Part shown: positions 9,805 through 19,334 of the stretch, in pieces
Layout: every line of letters starts with the position of its first letter
Numbering within the stretch: position 1 is the stretch's first letter
NCBI RefSeq assembly: GCF_000273375.1
Contig: NZ_CM001557.1
Location: 1,746,551 to 1,810,550, forward strand
From: Bartonella birtlesii IBS 325
Lineage (GTDB): Bacteria > Pseudomonadota > Alphaproteobacteria > Rhizobiales > Rhizobiaceae
Reading direction: 5' to 3'
DNA: 64,000 nucleotides
Translations under genes and position numbers: made by a program
Notes under the pieces: generated by a model
What the model was told of the DNA's origin: nothing
What the model saw: only the letters and a program-made list of their open reading frames with translations
The model's database searches: none

Positions 9805-10908
9805 ATGGGTTTTAAATGCGGTATTGTAGGATTACCTAATGTTGGTAAATCCACCCTTTTTAATGCATTAACAAAAACAGCTACAGCACAAGCTGCTAAT
9901 TATCCTTTTTGTACAATCGAACCCAATACTGGTGAAGTTGCTGTTCCAGATTTGCGGATAGAAAAAATTGCTTCCATTGCTGGTTCAAAAGAAATCATTC
10001 CCACACGCATCAGTTTTGTTGATATTGCTGGACTTGTACGTGGCGCTTCAAAAGGTGAAGGTTTAGGCAATAAATTTTTAGCCAATATCCGTGAGGTTGA
10101 TGCCATTATTCACGTTTTACGCTGTTTTCAAGATGAGGATATTACCCATGTAGAAGGACGCATTGATCCTATTTCTGATGCCATAACTGTTGAAACAGAA
10201 CTTATGCTTGCTGATCTCGAAAGTGTAGAGCGGCGTATCGTACAAATTCGTAAACGTGCAATTGGAAAAGACAAAGAAGCTCTCACAATTCTGCCCATTA
10301 TGGAAGCGGCATTAAATTTACTGCAAAAAGGAAATCCTGTCCGATTATTGCTTAAAGATATCTCTTCCGATGAACGTCGCACTCTTGAGAATTTAAACCT
10401 TCTCACTTCTAAACCCGTCCTTTATATATGCAATGTCAATGAAAATGATGCTGCCCACGGAAATAGTTTGACCCAAACGGTAAAAAAAATGGCAACAGAG
10501 CAAAATGCTCAAAGCATTATCATTTCTGCTTCTATCGAAGCTGAAATCACACAACTTAATGATGCAGAGGCTTTAGAATATCTTCATGCCTTAGAGCTCT
10601 TTGAACCAAGTTTAAATCGCCTTATTCGTGCTGGCTACTCTTTGCTAGACCTCATTACTTATTTTACCTGTGGTCCTAAGGAAACACGCGCTTGGACAAT
10701 CATACGTGGCACAAAAGCACCCCAAGCAGCTGGTGTTATCCATTCAGATTTTGAACGTGGTTTCATTCGTGCTCAAACTATAAGCTACGAAGATTATATC
10801 GCTTTAGGGGGAGAAAACGGCGCAAAAGAAGCAGGCAAAGCCCGCGATGAAGGTAAAGAATATGTTGTGCAAGACGGCGATATCATGTTGTTTAAACATA
10901 ATACTTAA
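9805..10908 (+). CDS. ychF: redox-regulated ATPase YchF
   Basis: A 367-residue Obg-family P-loop protein that prefers ATP and acts in translation and stress responses. G1 is GLPNVGKST (residues 8–16), G3 is [17 protein letters not shown], and the specificity loop reads NVNE in place of the GTPase NKxD, the usual YchF change that permits ATP. The C-terminal TGS domain closes with [23 protein letters not shown]. Length matches the family. It is separated from pth only by the divergent ldt gene. Confidence 0.96.
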   Translation: MGFKCGIVGLPNVGKSTLFNALTKTATAQAANYPFCTIEPNTGEVAVPDLRIEKIASIAGSKEIIPTRISFVDIAGLVRGASKGEGLGNKFLANIREVDAIIHVLRCFQDEDITHVEGRIDPISDAITVETELMLADLESVERRIVQIRKRAIGKDKEALTILPIMEAALNLLQKGNPVRLLLKDISSDERRTLENLNLLTSKPVLYICNVNENDAAHGNSLTQTVKKMATEQNAQSIIISASIEAEITQLNDAEALEYLHALELFEPSLNRLIRAGYSLLDLITYFTCGPKETRAWTIIRGTKAPQAAGVIHSDFERGFIRAQTISYEDYIALGGENGAKEAGKARDEGKEYVVQDGDIMLFKHNT

Positions 10909-11243
10909 TATTCTGATCTCTCTTAAATTTTTTTATCTTTTAAGAACATATTGTCTTTTTCTTAAAAAAGAAGGGGGAATGATTTGCCAATATCTCTTTT
11001 ATAAAGCCTCAAGAATTAAATATTCTGTTTGAAAGTATTTTGCTAACTGCTAAACAAATTTAAATCGTTAAGTTCCTAACCTCATCGCAATTATTAGATT
11101 TAATCTCGATTTTCCTTTGAGATCTTAAAAAATGAAAATAGCTTCGTGCCTAAAAATTCTTGTAAAATTTTCTGCACAAAAAACAGCGCCATCATATATT
11201 ATGATAGCAACTGTTTTATCGATAAAAAAATAGAAATACGAAG
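10909..11243. other. intergenic region between ychF and the PRC-barrel gene
   Basis: 335 AT-rich bases between convergent genes. An imperfect inverted repeat (ctttTAAGAA ... TTCTTAaaaaag, about 10937–10971) could serve as a weak terminator for ychF. No reading frame with a ribosome site was found. Confidence 0.35.
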
Positions 11244-11684
11244 TTAGCGTGCCCAATATCCTTCATATTTAAATGTTGGAGCTTCTCTCAAAGAATCCTT
11301 TGTTGCATTCGTAATAAGCTTCCACTTACCATAATCATTTGTCATCTGGATTGTTTCTGGAGAAACAACCACATAACTCTCCCCTATGCCAAGGAAACCA
11401 CCAACAGCAACAACAAACCCAGCAATGTTATTTTCACGCAGGATAATATCTTTTACTTCGCCAATATTTTCATTTTCTATATTGTAGACATTCGCCCCAA
11501 TAAGACTTGAAGCAACAAAATCCGTTGCTAAAGGTGTAACATAACGCGCAGACATATCTGAGCCCACCTGAACAATACCTGTTGAAGAAATTATTTCAGG
11601 TTTAGAAAGCACCTCAAAAGACTGAGCATAAGTACTAGAAGCCATCAAAACTGATATAAGAGTAGTATAGGCAATTTTCTTCAT
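11244..11684 (-). CDS. PRC-barrel domain protein, exported
   Basis: A 146-residue protein with a Sec signal peptide (MKKIAYTTLISVLMASSTYAQS, cleavage near residue 21). One PRC-barrel fold spans roughly residues 65–140: VYNIENENIGEVKDIILRENNIAGFVVAVGGFLGIGESYVVV. PRC-barrel proteins are small beta-barrel modules found in photosynthetic reaction centres, RimM and many exported rhizobial proteins of unknown role. The mature protein should be periplasmic. It stands alone downstream of petC on the same strand, 117 bp from it, and I cannot assign a specific function. Confidence 0.8.
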   Translation of the reverse strand: MKKIAYTTLISVLMASSTYAQSFEVLSKPEIISSTGIVQVGSDMSARYVTPLATDFVASSLIGANVYNIENENIGEVKDIILRENNIAGFVVAVGGFLGIGESYVVVSPETIQMTNDYGKWKLITNATKDSLREAPTFKYEGYWAR

Positions 11685-11801
11685 TTTAACATCTCCGTTC
11701 TTACTTTGCTTTTACTTTATAAAGTATCAATGCATCATAACCAGAATTGTTCCTTACACTCTTTATACTTTTTCAAGAAAAGTTCAAATAACTTTTTTCT
11801 T

Positions 11802-12680
11802 CTAATCTTTTACCTTCTCTTTCAATTTTTCTTCTAAATTATGCCAAATATGGGCTTTTAAAATATAAACAAACCCTCCAAAAATAATTAAAAATAAGAT
11901 AACACGAAAACCAGTTTTTTTACGAATTTCCATATGAGGATCAGCAGCCCACATCAAAAAAGCAGAAACATCACGCGCATAACGTTCAACTGTCTCAGGA
12001 GTTCCATCGTCATAAGAAACAACACCATCACTCAAGGGAGGTGCCATAGTTAAAGAATTACCGGCAATAAAATAAGGATTATACCAAAAACCATCAGCGA
12101 TTTTTGTGTTCTCTGGTGCTTTCTGATATCCCGTTAAAAGAGCTGTAATATAATCTGGACCAGCAGTATTATAATAAGTCAACACATCAGAAATAATCGC
12201 AGGAAACGGCAAAGATACAGCACGCGCACGCGCCATTAATGATAAATCTGGAGGATAAGCACCATTAAGAATAAATCTTGCTTCTTCTTCAGAAGCAAAG
12301 GGGGAAGGGAAATAATCTGTCGCAACCCCAGAACGTTTAAATAACTGGCCTTCTCTATTCGGACCATCAGAGACTTCATATTGCCCCGCCAAAGCCTTAA
12401 TCTGTTCTTGATCATAGCCAAGAGCTTTTAAATCGCGAAAAGCTACATATTTTAACCCGTGGCAACTGGAGCAAACCTGTTTATAAACCTTTAATCCGCG
12501 CCGCAATTGTGCTTTATCATAAAGTCCAAATGGCCCAGAAAAGCTCCACTCTTGTTTTTTAGGAACATATAAAGGGAAAGAAACAAATACCTTCCCTTTA
12601 TCAGCAACACTACTGGCCATACTATGAGAAGAAAAGCTTATTATAGCTATAACAATCAATCTGATAAAAGCATTTACCAT
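11802..12680 (-). CDS. petC: cytochrome c1 of the bc1 complex
   Basis: A 292-residue membrane-anchored c-type cytochrome that passes electrons from the Rieske centre to cytochrome c. A signal peptide occupies about residues 1–22, the heme motif CSSCH is at residues 70–74, and the Met ligand region is in NSLTMAPPLSDG. A single C-terminal helix (VILFLIIFGGFVYIL) anchors it to the periplasmic face. It is the last gene of petABC and overlaps petB by seven bases, so the two are translationally coupled. Length is normal for alphaproteobacteria, where petB and petC are separate genes and not fused. Confidence 0.96.
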   Translation of the reverse strand: MVNAFIRLIVIAIISFSSHSMASSVADKGKVFVSFPLYVPKKQEWSFSGPFGLYDKAQLRRGLKVYKQVCSSCHGLKYVAFRDLKALGYDQEQIKALAGQYEVSDGPNREGQLFKRSGVATDYFPSPFASEEEARFILNGAYPPDLSLMARARAVSLPFPAIISDVLTYYNTAGPDYITALLTGYQKAPENTKIADGFWYNPYFIAGNSLTMAPPLSDGVVSYDDGTPETVERYARDVSAFLMWAADPHMEIRKKTGFRVILFLIIFGGFVYILKAHIWHNLEEKLKEKVKD

Positions 12681-13930
12681 AATTTATTTTTTTTCTGTTT
12701 TATATCTTCAGTAATTGAAGAGGGCAAAGGATAACTCTTTTCAAAAATAGGGAGAACAGGCAAAACAATCAGAAAAAATACAAAATAATAAACCGTAGCC
12801 AATTGCGTCCATAAAAGAACGCTATCACTAATTTCTCTTGAACCAAGATAGCCAAGAAAAACAACGTCAGCAATGAATCCCCAAAAGAAAATTTTATAAA
12901 TAGGCCGATATCTTGCAGAACATATTTTAGAGCGATCTAACCATGGAACAAAAATCAAAATGAAGATAGAACCTGCGAGGAGAATAACCCCTAAAGAAGT
13001 TGATGACAAAGCACCAATATTAAAAGTTATGGCACGCAGCATGGCATAAAAAGGCAAAAAATACCATTCTGGGACCACACGAAGAGGTGCCTTTAAAGGA
13101 TCAGCAACAGTATAATTTTCAGTCTGGCCCATGTAATCAGGCATATAAAACAAAAACCAAGCAAAAAAGATTAAAAAAATAGTAATGGCAAAAATATCTT
13201 TAATAAGCGCATAGGGTGCAAAAGGAACAATTTCCTCATCCGATTGTATTTTAAGGCCAGTTGGATTTCCTTGCCCTACTTGATGGATTGCGAAAATATG
13301 AACCCCCACAAAAAAAAGCAACACGAATGACAACAAATAATGAAAAACATAAAAACGATTCAATGTTGGTTGTCCAACACTATAACCACCAAGAAATGTT
13401 TCATGCAACCAGGTTCCTACCAAAGGAATGGCTTTCAAAAGGCCAGCAACCACTGAAGCAGCAGAAACAGACATCATTCCCCAAACCAGCACATAACCAA
13501 AAAATGCTATTGCCATCATGATAATATAAATGAAAATGCCCGTAACCCAAACGATTTCGCGCATATTCTTATAAGAACCATAATAAAGCCCGCGCGCTAA
13601 ATGGATATAAACAGCAATAAAAAAGAATGACGATCCGACACAATGCCATGGACGAAAAAGCCAACCAAAATGCCCCTCACGTCTAAATCGTTCACCTGTT
13701 TCAAAAGCTAAATGAACATCTGGTACATAATGCAATGATAATACAATCCCGGTCAAAAGCTGCGATAAAAGCATAACAGTCAAAATACCGCCAAATGTAT
13801 AAAAATAATTCAAATTACGCGGAACAGGAAAAACAACAAATGCATTATAAAGAAAACGGGGCAAGGGCAAACGCTTATCAAACCAGCGCGCAAGAGCACT
13901 TTTTGGAAAATAAGGAGGAAATTTTGCCAT
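12674..13930 (-). CDS. petB: cytochrome b of the bc1 complex
   Basis: A 418-residue, eight-helix integral membrane protein carrying hemes bL and bH and both quinone sites. Visible features are the LSLHYVPD segment, the heme histidines in HWLFRPWH-like and VFHYLLSF regions, YGYVLVWGQMS-like GYVLVWGMMSVSAA, and the quinol-site PEWYF motif (VPEWYFLPFYAMLR). It sits four bases downstream of petA and overlaps petC. Together the three genes make the standard complex III of aerobic respiration, which fits the electron-transfer flavoprotein genes at the far end of the window feeding ubiquinol. Confidence 0.97.
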   Translation of the reverse strand: MAKFPPYFPKSALARWFDKRLPLPRFLYNAFVVFPVPRNLNYFYTFGGILTVMLLSQLLTGIVLSLHYVPDVHLAFETGERFRREGHFGWLFRPWHCVGSSFFFIAVYIHLARGLYYGSYKNMREIVWVTGIFIYIIMMAIAFFGYVLVWGMMSVSAASVVAGLLKAIPLVGTWLHETFLGGYSVGQPTLNRFYVFHYLLSFVLLFFVGVHIFAIHQVGQGNPTGLKIQSDEEIVPFAPYALIKDIFAITIFLIFFAWFLFYMPDYMGQTENYTVADPLKAPLRVVPEWYFLPFYAMLRAITFNIGALSSTSLGVILLAGSIFILIFVPWLDRSKICSARYRPIYKIFFWGFIADVVFLGYLGSREISDSVLLWTQLATVYYFVFFLIVLPVLPIFEKSYPLPSSITEDIKQKKNKLW

Positions 13931-13934
13931 TACT

Positions 13935-14504
13935 TTATCCTATTTTCAACAAAGTATCAGAAAGGAACTTATAAGGTGGAATGGCGAGATTATAGTTAGC
14001 AGGTCCTGAGCGCACTCTTCCTGCCGTATCATAAACAGACCCATGACATGGACATAGCCACCCGCCAAATTTCCCTGATTGATCAAGTGTCACACAACCT
14101 AGATGCGTACAAAGATTAATGAGAATAAGCCAATTCTCACGCCCTTTCCCTGCTGAACGAGCAAAATCCGTTGCTTCTTTTTCACCTTCAACATTAGGAT
14201 TGCGTGCCTGACGATCCTTAAGAACGCTCAATTTTGTAGCGCGCGCTTCAGCGATTTCTTTTGCAGTACGATTACGGATAACAACAGGCTGTCCTCGCCA
14301 CTTAACCGTTATCGACATCCCCTCTTCAATACCAGAAAGATCTACCTCTACAGAAGAAGCTGCCAAAACAGCCCCATCTGGACGCAACTGGTGGATAAAA
14401 GGCCACGCAACAATCCCCATCCCAACAGTCCCTGTCACACCTGTCAGCAAAAACAGAAAATCCCGCCTCGTCTGCTCACTCATTATCTTAACTAAAGAGC
14501 CCAT
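13935..14504 (-). CDS. petA: ubiquinol-cytochrome c reductase iron–sulfur subunit (Rieske)
   Basis: The Rieske protein holds the 2Fe–2S cluster that accepts the first electron from ubiquinol. Cluster ligands appear as CTHLGC and CPCHGS in the C-terminal third. A Tat motif (TRRDFLFLLTG) precedes the single membrane helix. The longest frame gives 189 residues. The internal ATG at 14483 (protein starting MSEQTRRDF) puts the Tat motif at the usual distance and is probably the true start. It leads the petABC operon, and its promoter must lie in the 600-bp region shared with divergent trmL. Confidence 0.95.
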   Translation of the reverse strand: MGSLVKIMSEQTRRDFLFLLTGVTGTVGMGIVAWPFIHQLRPDGAVLAASSVEVDLSGIEEGMSITVKWRGQPVVIRNRTAKEIAEARATKLSVLKDRQARNPNVEGEKEATDFARSAGKGRENWLILINLCTHLGCVTLDQSGKFGGWLCPCHGSVYDTAGRVRSGPANYNLAIPPYKFLSDTLLKIG

Positions 14505-15112
14505 TCACTAAAATAATTTCTATCATACCATTTCTTATGACACAATCCTCGATCATTGAAATCTCCAAACTATAAAAACTTTCTTATCATCTGTATAATT
14601 TTCTCTTTTCCCTGCTTTTTTCAATATCCTTTCTTTTTTACTCTTTGCGTTTTCAGATTGAAATTTTTTATTCAAGCTCTCAAGTACAATTTCACAAGAG
14701 GAATATATCATCAAAGTTATTCCTCGCTCTTACTTTATCCTCCCCCTTACAAAACCACGTCATTCATTCAACTCAAACAATATTCTAATATTTTACCATC
14801 TAACCAATACACACAACATCAAAGTCTCTCAAGAAACGATTTACACAAACCCCTTCCACAATTAAGCTTTACAAATAAGGCTAAATTTTACATTCAATCT
14901 GCTTTATGATCAGCATTCGTCTCTAAACGCGAGAACTATGAATATTTTTACGGCTCATACTCTATGCATCTCACAATAAATTTGGATATATAATTGCTCT
15001 CTAAAATCCAAAACACATAATTGCAAAAACTGCATACTTCTTAATGATATCTTTTGAAAAAGCTCTCCATGCTTCTTTACAAACACAAAGAAAAAATCAT
15101 ACTATATAAAAT
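14505..15112. other. divergent promoter region petA/trmL, no gene
   Basis: 608 bases of very AT-rich sequence. A 117-codon frame (14556–14909) starts at TTG, is low-complexity (Phe/Ser/Tyr-rich) and has no ribosome site, so it was not called. TATATAAAAT just before the trmL ATG could be a -10 element, implying a very short or absent leader for trmL. Confidence 0.4.
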
Positions 15113-15580
15113 ATGACACTTCATATTGCACTTTTTCAACCTGATATTGCAGGTAATACTGGAACAATTTTACGTCTTAGTGCCTGTTTTGGTTTACATG
15201 TTCACATTATTGAACCAGCCGGCTTTAATCTGTCGGATCGCAGTCTTAAGCGAGCGGGATTGGATTATCTTGAATATGCCTCATTAGAAAAACATATTGA
15301 TTGGCAACATTTTATCAACACTATGAGACATTCGAACCGTCGTCTTTTGCTTTTAAGTACAAAAGCAAAAATATGCTATACGCGAATATGCTATCAAAAA
15401 GATGATGTCTTACTTTTTGGTCGTGAATCGGCAGGAGTTCCCTATTACGTTCATGAAGCCGTTGACTACGCATTGAAAATTCCTATGCAAACACACGCGC
15501 GCTCTCTAAATCTTGCCATGAGTGTCGCCATAACAACAGGAGAAGCACTACGCCAAATTGGTTATTATGAAAATAAATAA
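15113..15580 (+). CDS. trmL: tRNA (cytidine(34)-2'-O)-methyltransferase
   Basis: A 155-residue SPOUT-fold enzyme that 2'-O-methylates the wobble nucleotide of certain leucine tRNAs. The family opening is FQPDIAGNTGTILRLSACFGLHVHIIEP. The SAM-knot segments are LLFGRESAGVPYYVHE and LKIPMQTHARSLNLAMSVAITTGEALRQIG. Length is the minimal SPOUT size typical of TrmL. It stands alone, divergent from petA; this trmL/petABC pairing is common in alphaproteobacteria. Confidence 0.93.
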   Translation: MTLHIALFQPDIAGNTGTILRLSACFGLHVHIIEPAGFNLSDRSLKRAGLDYLEYASLEKHIDWQHFINTMRHSNRRLLLLSTKAKICYTRICYQKDDVLLFGRESAGVPYYVHEAVDYALKIPMQTHARSLNLAMSVAITTGEALRQIGYYENK

Positions 15581-15886
15581 AACTTTATAAATAAAATAAA
15601 AAATCCTCCTTAAAAGATTCAATATATTAATTAAAATGCCAATATTCTATACAAAGTTAACTGTTTTTAAACAAAGCGAAATCATCATATCTTTCTAAGA
15701 TAAGACCTTTTTCAATTATATTTCTGGAATAAGCTATAGAAAAATTTTACAAATCATCAGAAAAAATGATGTAGAATTGAATAAACATTGAAACCAATAA
15801 TACCTTACCGCACCATTTTTACTGCCAACAACTAAATAGTTATAAACAATTATACTAAAAAAGAAAAAGTATCTTAGCAAAAATCT
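15581..15886. other. intergenic region between trmL and cca, nothing recognised
   Basis: 306 AT-rich bases between convergent genes, with no reading frame, RNA or clear terminator. Confidence 0.4.
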
Positions 15887-17143
15887 TTATGATAAATTTA
15901 CTTTTTCTAATAATGTATGACGATCCATAAGAAATCCACTTTCAATCCACAGCGCCTCTAGCTCTTTAAGCTTTTTGCCCAACAACACTCCTTTAGAAAA
16001 ACCTTTTTTCATTAAATCCTTTCCATTAATAGGAAAAGTGGGAATCTGCCACTTTTGAGCAAGTTTATAAAGCCTGATATAATTTGCTGAGTTTTGTAAA
16101 GCCTCGCGTTCCTCCAAAACAGCACCATGTGTAATCGCCACAGACAAAGATAATTGATCTAAAACCGGCTGTCGTCCATGAAAATAAATCAGTTTCTGCA
16201 CAAAACTATCTGAACAATTGTGGTTAATCATTTCCAACTCCGCCCACTCCTTTAACCGCGTTGTTTCTTTATGGGATAAACGCAAACGCCGCGCCATTTC
16301 ATGCAGACGTATAGGATCAGGAGGAAGAAGACTTTCTAACCGTAACAACGGATCAGCTTTCCAACCAAGAGCCTGTTCTGTTTTTACCAAGGAGTGAATT
16401 GTATCAATACCCCACCTTTCTGTTTCAGGAAAAATGCGTGTCAAAATCCCACTTTGTCGCATCCACAAAAGAGCACGCGTCGGGTCTACAGCTGTGAGAA
16501 GTTTTTTCATCTCTACCCAAATACGCTCAGCAGAAAGTTTTTGCAGACCGTCTTTTAAACAAGCGCATGCTTTCAATCCTTGTACATCAGGTCGCCCCAT
16601 ACCATACCAGGCAAAAAAGCGAAAAAAACGCAAAATACGCAAATAATCTTCCCGAATACGATTTTCTGCAATACCAATAAAACGAACTGTACGGCTAGCA
16701 ATATCCTTCAAACCTCCTACATCATCATAGAGGAATCCAGCAGCATCACAATAAAGTGCATTAATGGTAAAATCGCGCCGTTCTGCATCTTTTTGCCAAT
16801 CACGACCAAATACCACTTTTGCATGACGACCATCTGTTTCAACATCAGAACGAAGCGTTGTTACCTCATAAGAACATGATGGAGAAACCACCATGACTGT
16901 ACCAAATGCAACACCTGTAGGAATAGCTTTAAATCCTGCCTTTTCTACCCGCACTATAACCTGCTGTGGCAAACAGGTTGTCGCAATATCGATATCGCAA
17001 ATAGGCTGACCTAACAACTGATTACGCACTGCTCCCCCCACAATACGCGCCTCTTCACCTTCCAAAGACAAAATGCGAAGCAGTGTTTGGATATCATCAT
17101 GTTGCAACCACGCAACCTGTTTGAAATTTTGTTTTATGCTCAA
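15887..17143 (-). CDS. cca: CCA tRNA nucleotidyltransferase
   Basis: A 418-residue class II nucleotidyltransferase that adds or repairs the 3' CCA of tRNAs. The catalytic core is GGAVRNQLLGQPICDIDIATT (residues about 37–57) with the two metal-binding Asp of DID, followed by RRDFTINALY and the RILRFFRFFAWYG region. The C-terminal part is helical. The frame begins at TTG 17143, preceded by AAAGG, with no nearby in-frame ATG, so a TTG start is likely. The enzyme is needed here: the tRNA-Met gene at 36.7 kb does not encode its terminal A. Confidence 0.93.
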   Translation of the reverse strand: MSIKQNFKQVAWLQHDDIQTLLRILSLEGEEARIVGGAVRNQLLGQPICDIDIATTCLPQQVIVRVEKAGFKAIPTGVAFGTVMVVSPSCSYEVTTLRSDVETDGRHAKVVFGRDWQKDAERRDFTINALYCDAAGFLYDDVGGLKDIASRTVRFIGIAENRIREDYLRILRFFRFFAWYGMGRPDVQGLKACACLKDGLQKLSAERIWVEMKKLLTAVDPTRALLWMRQSGILTRIFPETERWGIDTIHSLVKTEQALGWKADPLLRLESLLPPDPIRLHEMARRLRLSHKETTRLKEWAELEMINHNCSDSFVQKLIYFHGRQPVLDQLSLSVAITHGAVLEEREALQNSANYIRLYKLAQKWQIPTFPINGKDLMKKGFSKGVLLGKKLKELEALWIESGFLMDRHTLLEKVNLS

Positions 17144-17388
17144 GCTTTTAACCTTTCAAAAATCGTCTTCTTCGCCTTTAATAAACATTTTCATGAAAAT
17201 AATATTCCCCATACATCCCTTACACCACAAATCTGTTTGTTCCAAATAGAGTAATCTGCACATATACGAATATAAAAAACAGCATATTACGCTTCTTTTC
17301 TTTTCATTTTCTGCTACAAATCATAAAATATTCATTATCATGCAGAGAAAATTATTGATTTTGCTACAAATGCCTTAAGGAAAAAATT

Positions 17389-18420
17389 ATGAGTCAACAT
17401 GATATGCCATCCAATTCTATAAAAAAGGCCAATACCAATAATGAAGCCCAAGGGATTATTGATGATATTGATAACACGCATAAAGAATTGGGTATTCTGC
17501 AAACAGAAATTGACAAAGTTATTTTTGGGCAAAATCATGCGATTGAATATGCCTTAATAACAATTTTTTCTGGTGGACATGCCCTTCTTGTCGGTGCTCC
17601 AGGACTGGCAAAAACGCGTCTTGTAGAAACTTTAGGAACAGTATTGGGACTGGATGAAAAGCGCATCCAATTTACCCCAGACCTCATGCCATCAGATATT
17701 ATCGGTTCTGAAATTATGGATTCCGATAAAAGTGGGAACCGTTCTTTCCGCTATCTTCAAGGACCTATTTTTACTCAACTTCTCATGGCGGATGAAATTA
17801 ATCGTGCCTCTCCACGCACGCAATCAGCCCTTTTACAAGCCATGCAAGAGTATCATGTCACCGTTGCTGGTATCCGTTATGACTTACCACAACCTTTTCA
17901 TGTGCTTGCAACCCAAAATCCTTTTGAGCAGGAAGGAACCTACCCACTTCCTGAAGCACAATTGGATCGCTTTTTTATGCAAATTGATATTGATTATCCT
18001 GATCTCACAACAGAACGCCGTATCATTTTAGAAACAACCAAAGAAAAGCAACAAAATGCAAAACCGATTTTATCAGCACAAAAACTGCAAAAAATCCAAA
18101 ATATCGTTCGGAAAATGCCAATCTCAGAAAATGTTGTAGAAGCCATTTTAAAAATCGTCCGTTCAGCGCGCCCTCACAAAGACAATACTCTTGCCAACAC
18201 TTATGTTGCTTGGGGCCCTGGGCCACGGGCATCACAAGCACTTTCTCTTTGTGCCCGTGCCCGTGCACTTTATTATGGGCGCTTAGCGCCCTCACTTGAC
18301 GATATCAAAGTGTTAGCCTACCCCGTATTACAACACCGTATGGCGCTCAATTTTTCTGCCCGTGCTGAAGAGATAACCATAAAAGATATTATCAATAATC
18401 TTGTGAAAGACGTTATTTAG
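17389..18420 (+). CDS. MoxR-family AAA+ ATPase
   Basis: A 343-residue AAA+ ATPase of the MoxR/RavA group, thought to act as a chaperone for assembling or activating partner proteins with VWA domains. Walker A is GAPGLAKT (residues 69–76), Walker B LLMADEINRA, sensor 1 ATQNPFEQEGTYPLPEAQLDRF. It is the first gene of a five-frame block (MoxR, DUF58, BatA-like, DUF4159, VWA-like membrane protein) whose members abut or overlap, the classic 'bat' type cluster. Its start at 17389 follows TTAAGGAAAAA, a good ribosome site. The actual client in alphaproteobacteria is unknown. Confidence 0.92.
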   Translation: MSQHDMPSNSIKKANTNNEAQGIIDDIDNTHKELGILQTEIDKVIFGQNHAIEYALITIFSGGHALLVGAPGLAKTRLVETLGTVLGLDEKRIQFTPDLMPSDIIGSEIMDSDKSGNRSFRYLQGPIFTQLLMADEINRASPRTQSALLQAMQEYHVTVAGIRYDLPQPFHVLATQNPFEQEGTYPLPEAQLDRFFMQIDIDYPDLTTERRIILETTKEKQQNAKPILSAQKLQKIQNIVRKMPISENVVEAILKIVRSARPHKDNTLANTYVAWGPGPRASQALSLCARARALYYGRLAPSLDDIKVLAYPVLQHRMALNFSARAEEITIKDIINNLVKDVI

Positions 18421-18422
18421 AA

Positions 18423-19334
18423 ATGGCCATTGGCAAAAAAGTTTTAAAAACCCCTCCTATATTGCTTGCGAGAAAATTGCATGAAGATACTGCAAAAATG
18501 CCGTATTTTCTTCTACAAGCACATCGGATCGCCAATACACTGATCACCGGATGGCATGGACAACGCAAACGTGGAAGCGGAGAAAATTTTTGGCAATTCC
18601 GCCCTTATGTTGCAGGGGAATCTGTTACGCGCATTGATTGGCGTCGCTCGGCACGTGATGAACATACTTACCTACGCGAACATGAATGGCAAATGACACA
18701 AACAATTTGGCTTTGGCCTGATCAAAGTGCATCTATGCATTATTGTTCGCGCTTTTCTAAAATCTCTAAAGGTGATTATGCTATTATTCTTACCCTTGCA
18801 TTGGCATTACTTCTTGCACAAAGTGGCGAACATATTGCTATTCCCAACCTCATGCCTCCTACCATAGCATCCAATATCATAGAGCGCATGGCGCTCGCTT
18901 TGGCAAATCATCAAAATGAAAATCCATTGCCAAATTTTTCAACAATTACGCGTTTTTCACATGCTATCATAATAAGCGATTTTCTTGATCCTCCTGAAAA
19001 AATTATTCAACATTTAACAATTTTGTCGACAAAACAGGTTACTGTACATTTAATTGAAATTGCTGATCCAGCAGAAGAGAAATTTCCCTACAAAGGTTGT
19101 ACAGAATTTTTTGATCCCGAAACAAAAGAAAAGTACATTTTTGGAAAGGCAGAAAATCTTCGTGAACACTATTGCAAGCTGTACCAAGCAAGGCGACAAG
19201 AATTAGCAAATTTTTGTTTACGCCAAGGATGGACCTATCATGTAAGTACAACAAATAAAGCATTAACAGAAACCATTTTGCACCTTGCAAACAAAATAGG
19301 AGAATCTCCTTCTCACGTCAGGAGGCCACTTTGA
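18423..19334 (+). CDS. DUF58 domain protein
   Basis: A 303-residue protein starting two bases after the MoxR stop. The DUF58 signature is the GENFWQFRPYVAGESVTRIDWRRSARDEHTYLREHEWQ region (about residues 58–95), a conserved segment leading into a VWA-like fold. Members always sit beside MoxR ATPases and are predicted partners of them. Its stop (TGA 19332–19334) overlaps the TTG start of the next frame, indicating coupled translation. The molecular function is undefined in the family. Confidence 0.88.
   Translation: MAIGKKVLKTPPILLARKLHEDTAKMPYFLLQAHRIANTLITGWHGQRKRGSGENFWQFRPYVAGESVTRIDWRRSARDEHTYLREHEWQMTQTIWLWPDQSASMHYCSRFSKISKGDYAIILTLALALLLAQSGEHIAIPNLMPPTIASNIIERMALALANHQNENPLPNFSTITRFSHAIIISDFLDPPEKIIQHLTILSTKQVTVHLIEIADPAEEKFPYKGCTEFFDPETKEKYIFGKAENLREHYCKLYQARRQELANFCLRQGWTYHVSTTNKALTETILHLANKIGESPSHVRRPL

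Noticed and set aside
14556..14909. 117-codon frame upstream of trmL
   Set aside because: TTG start, low complexity, no ribosome site, no recognisable domain.
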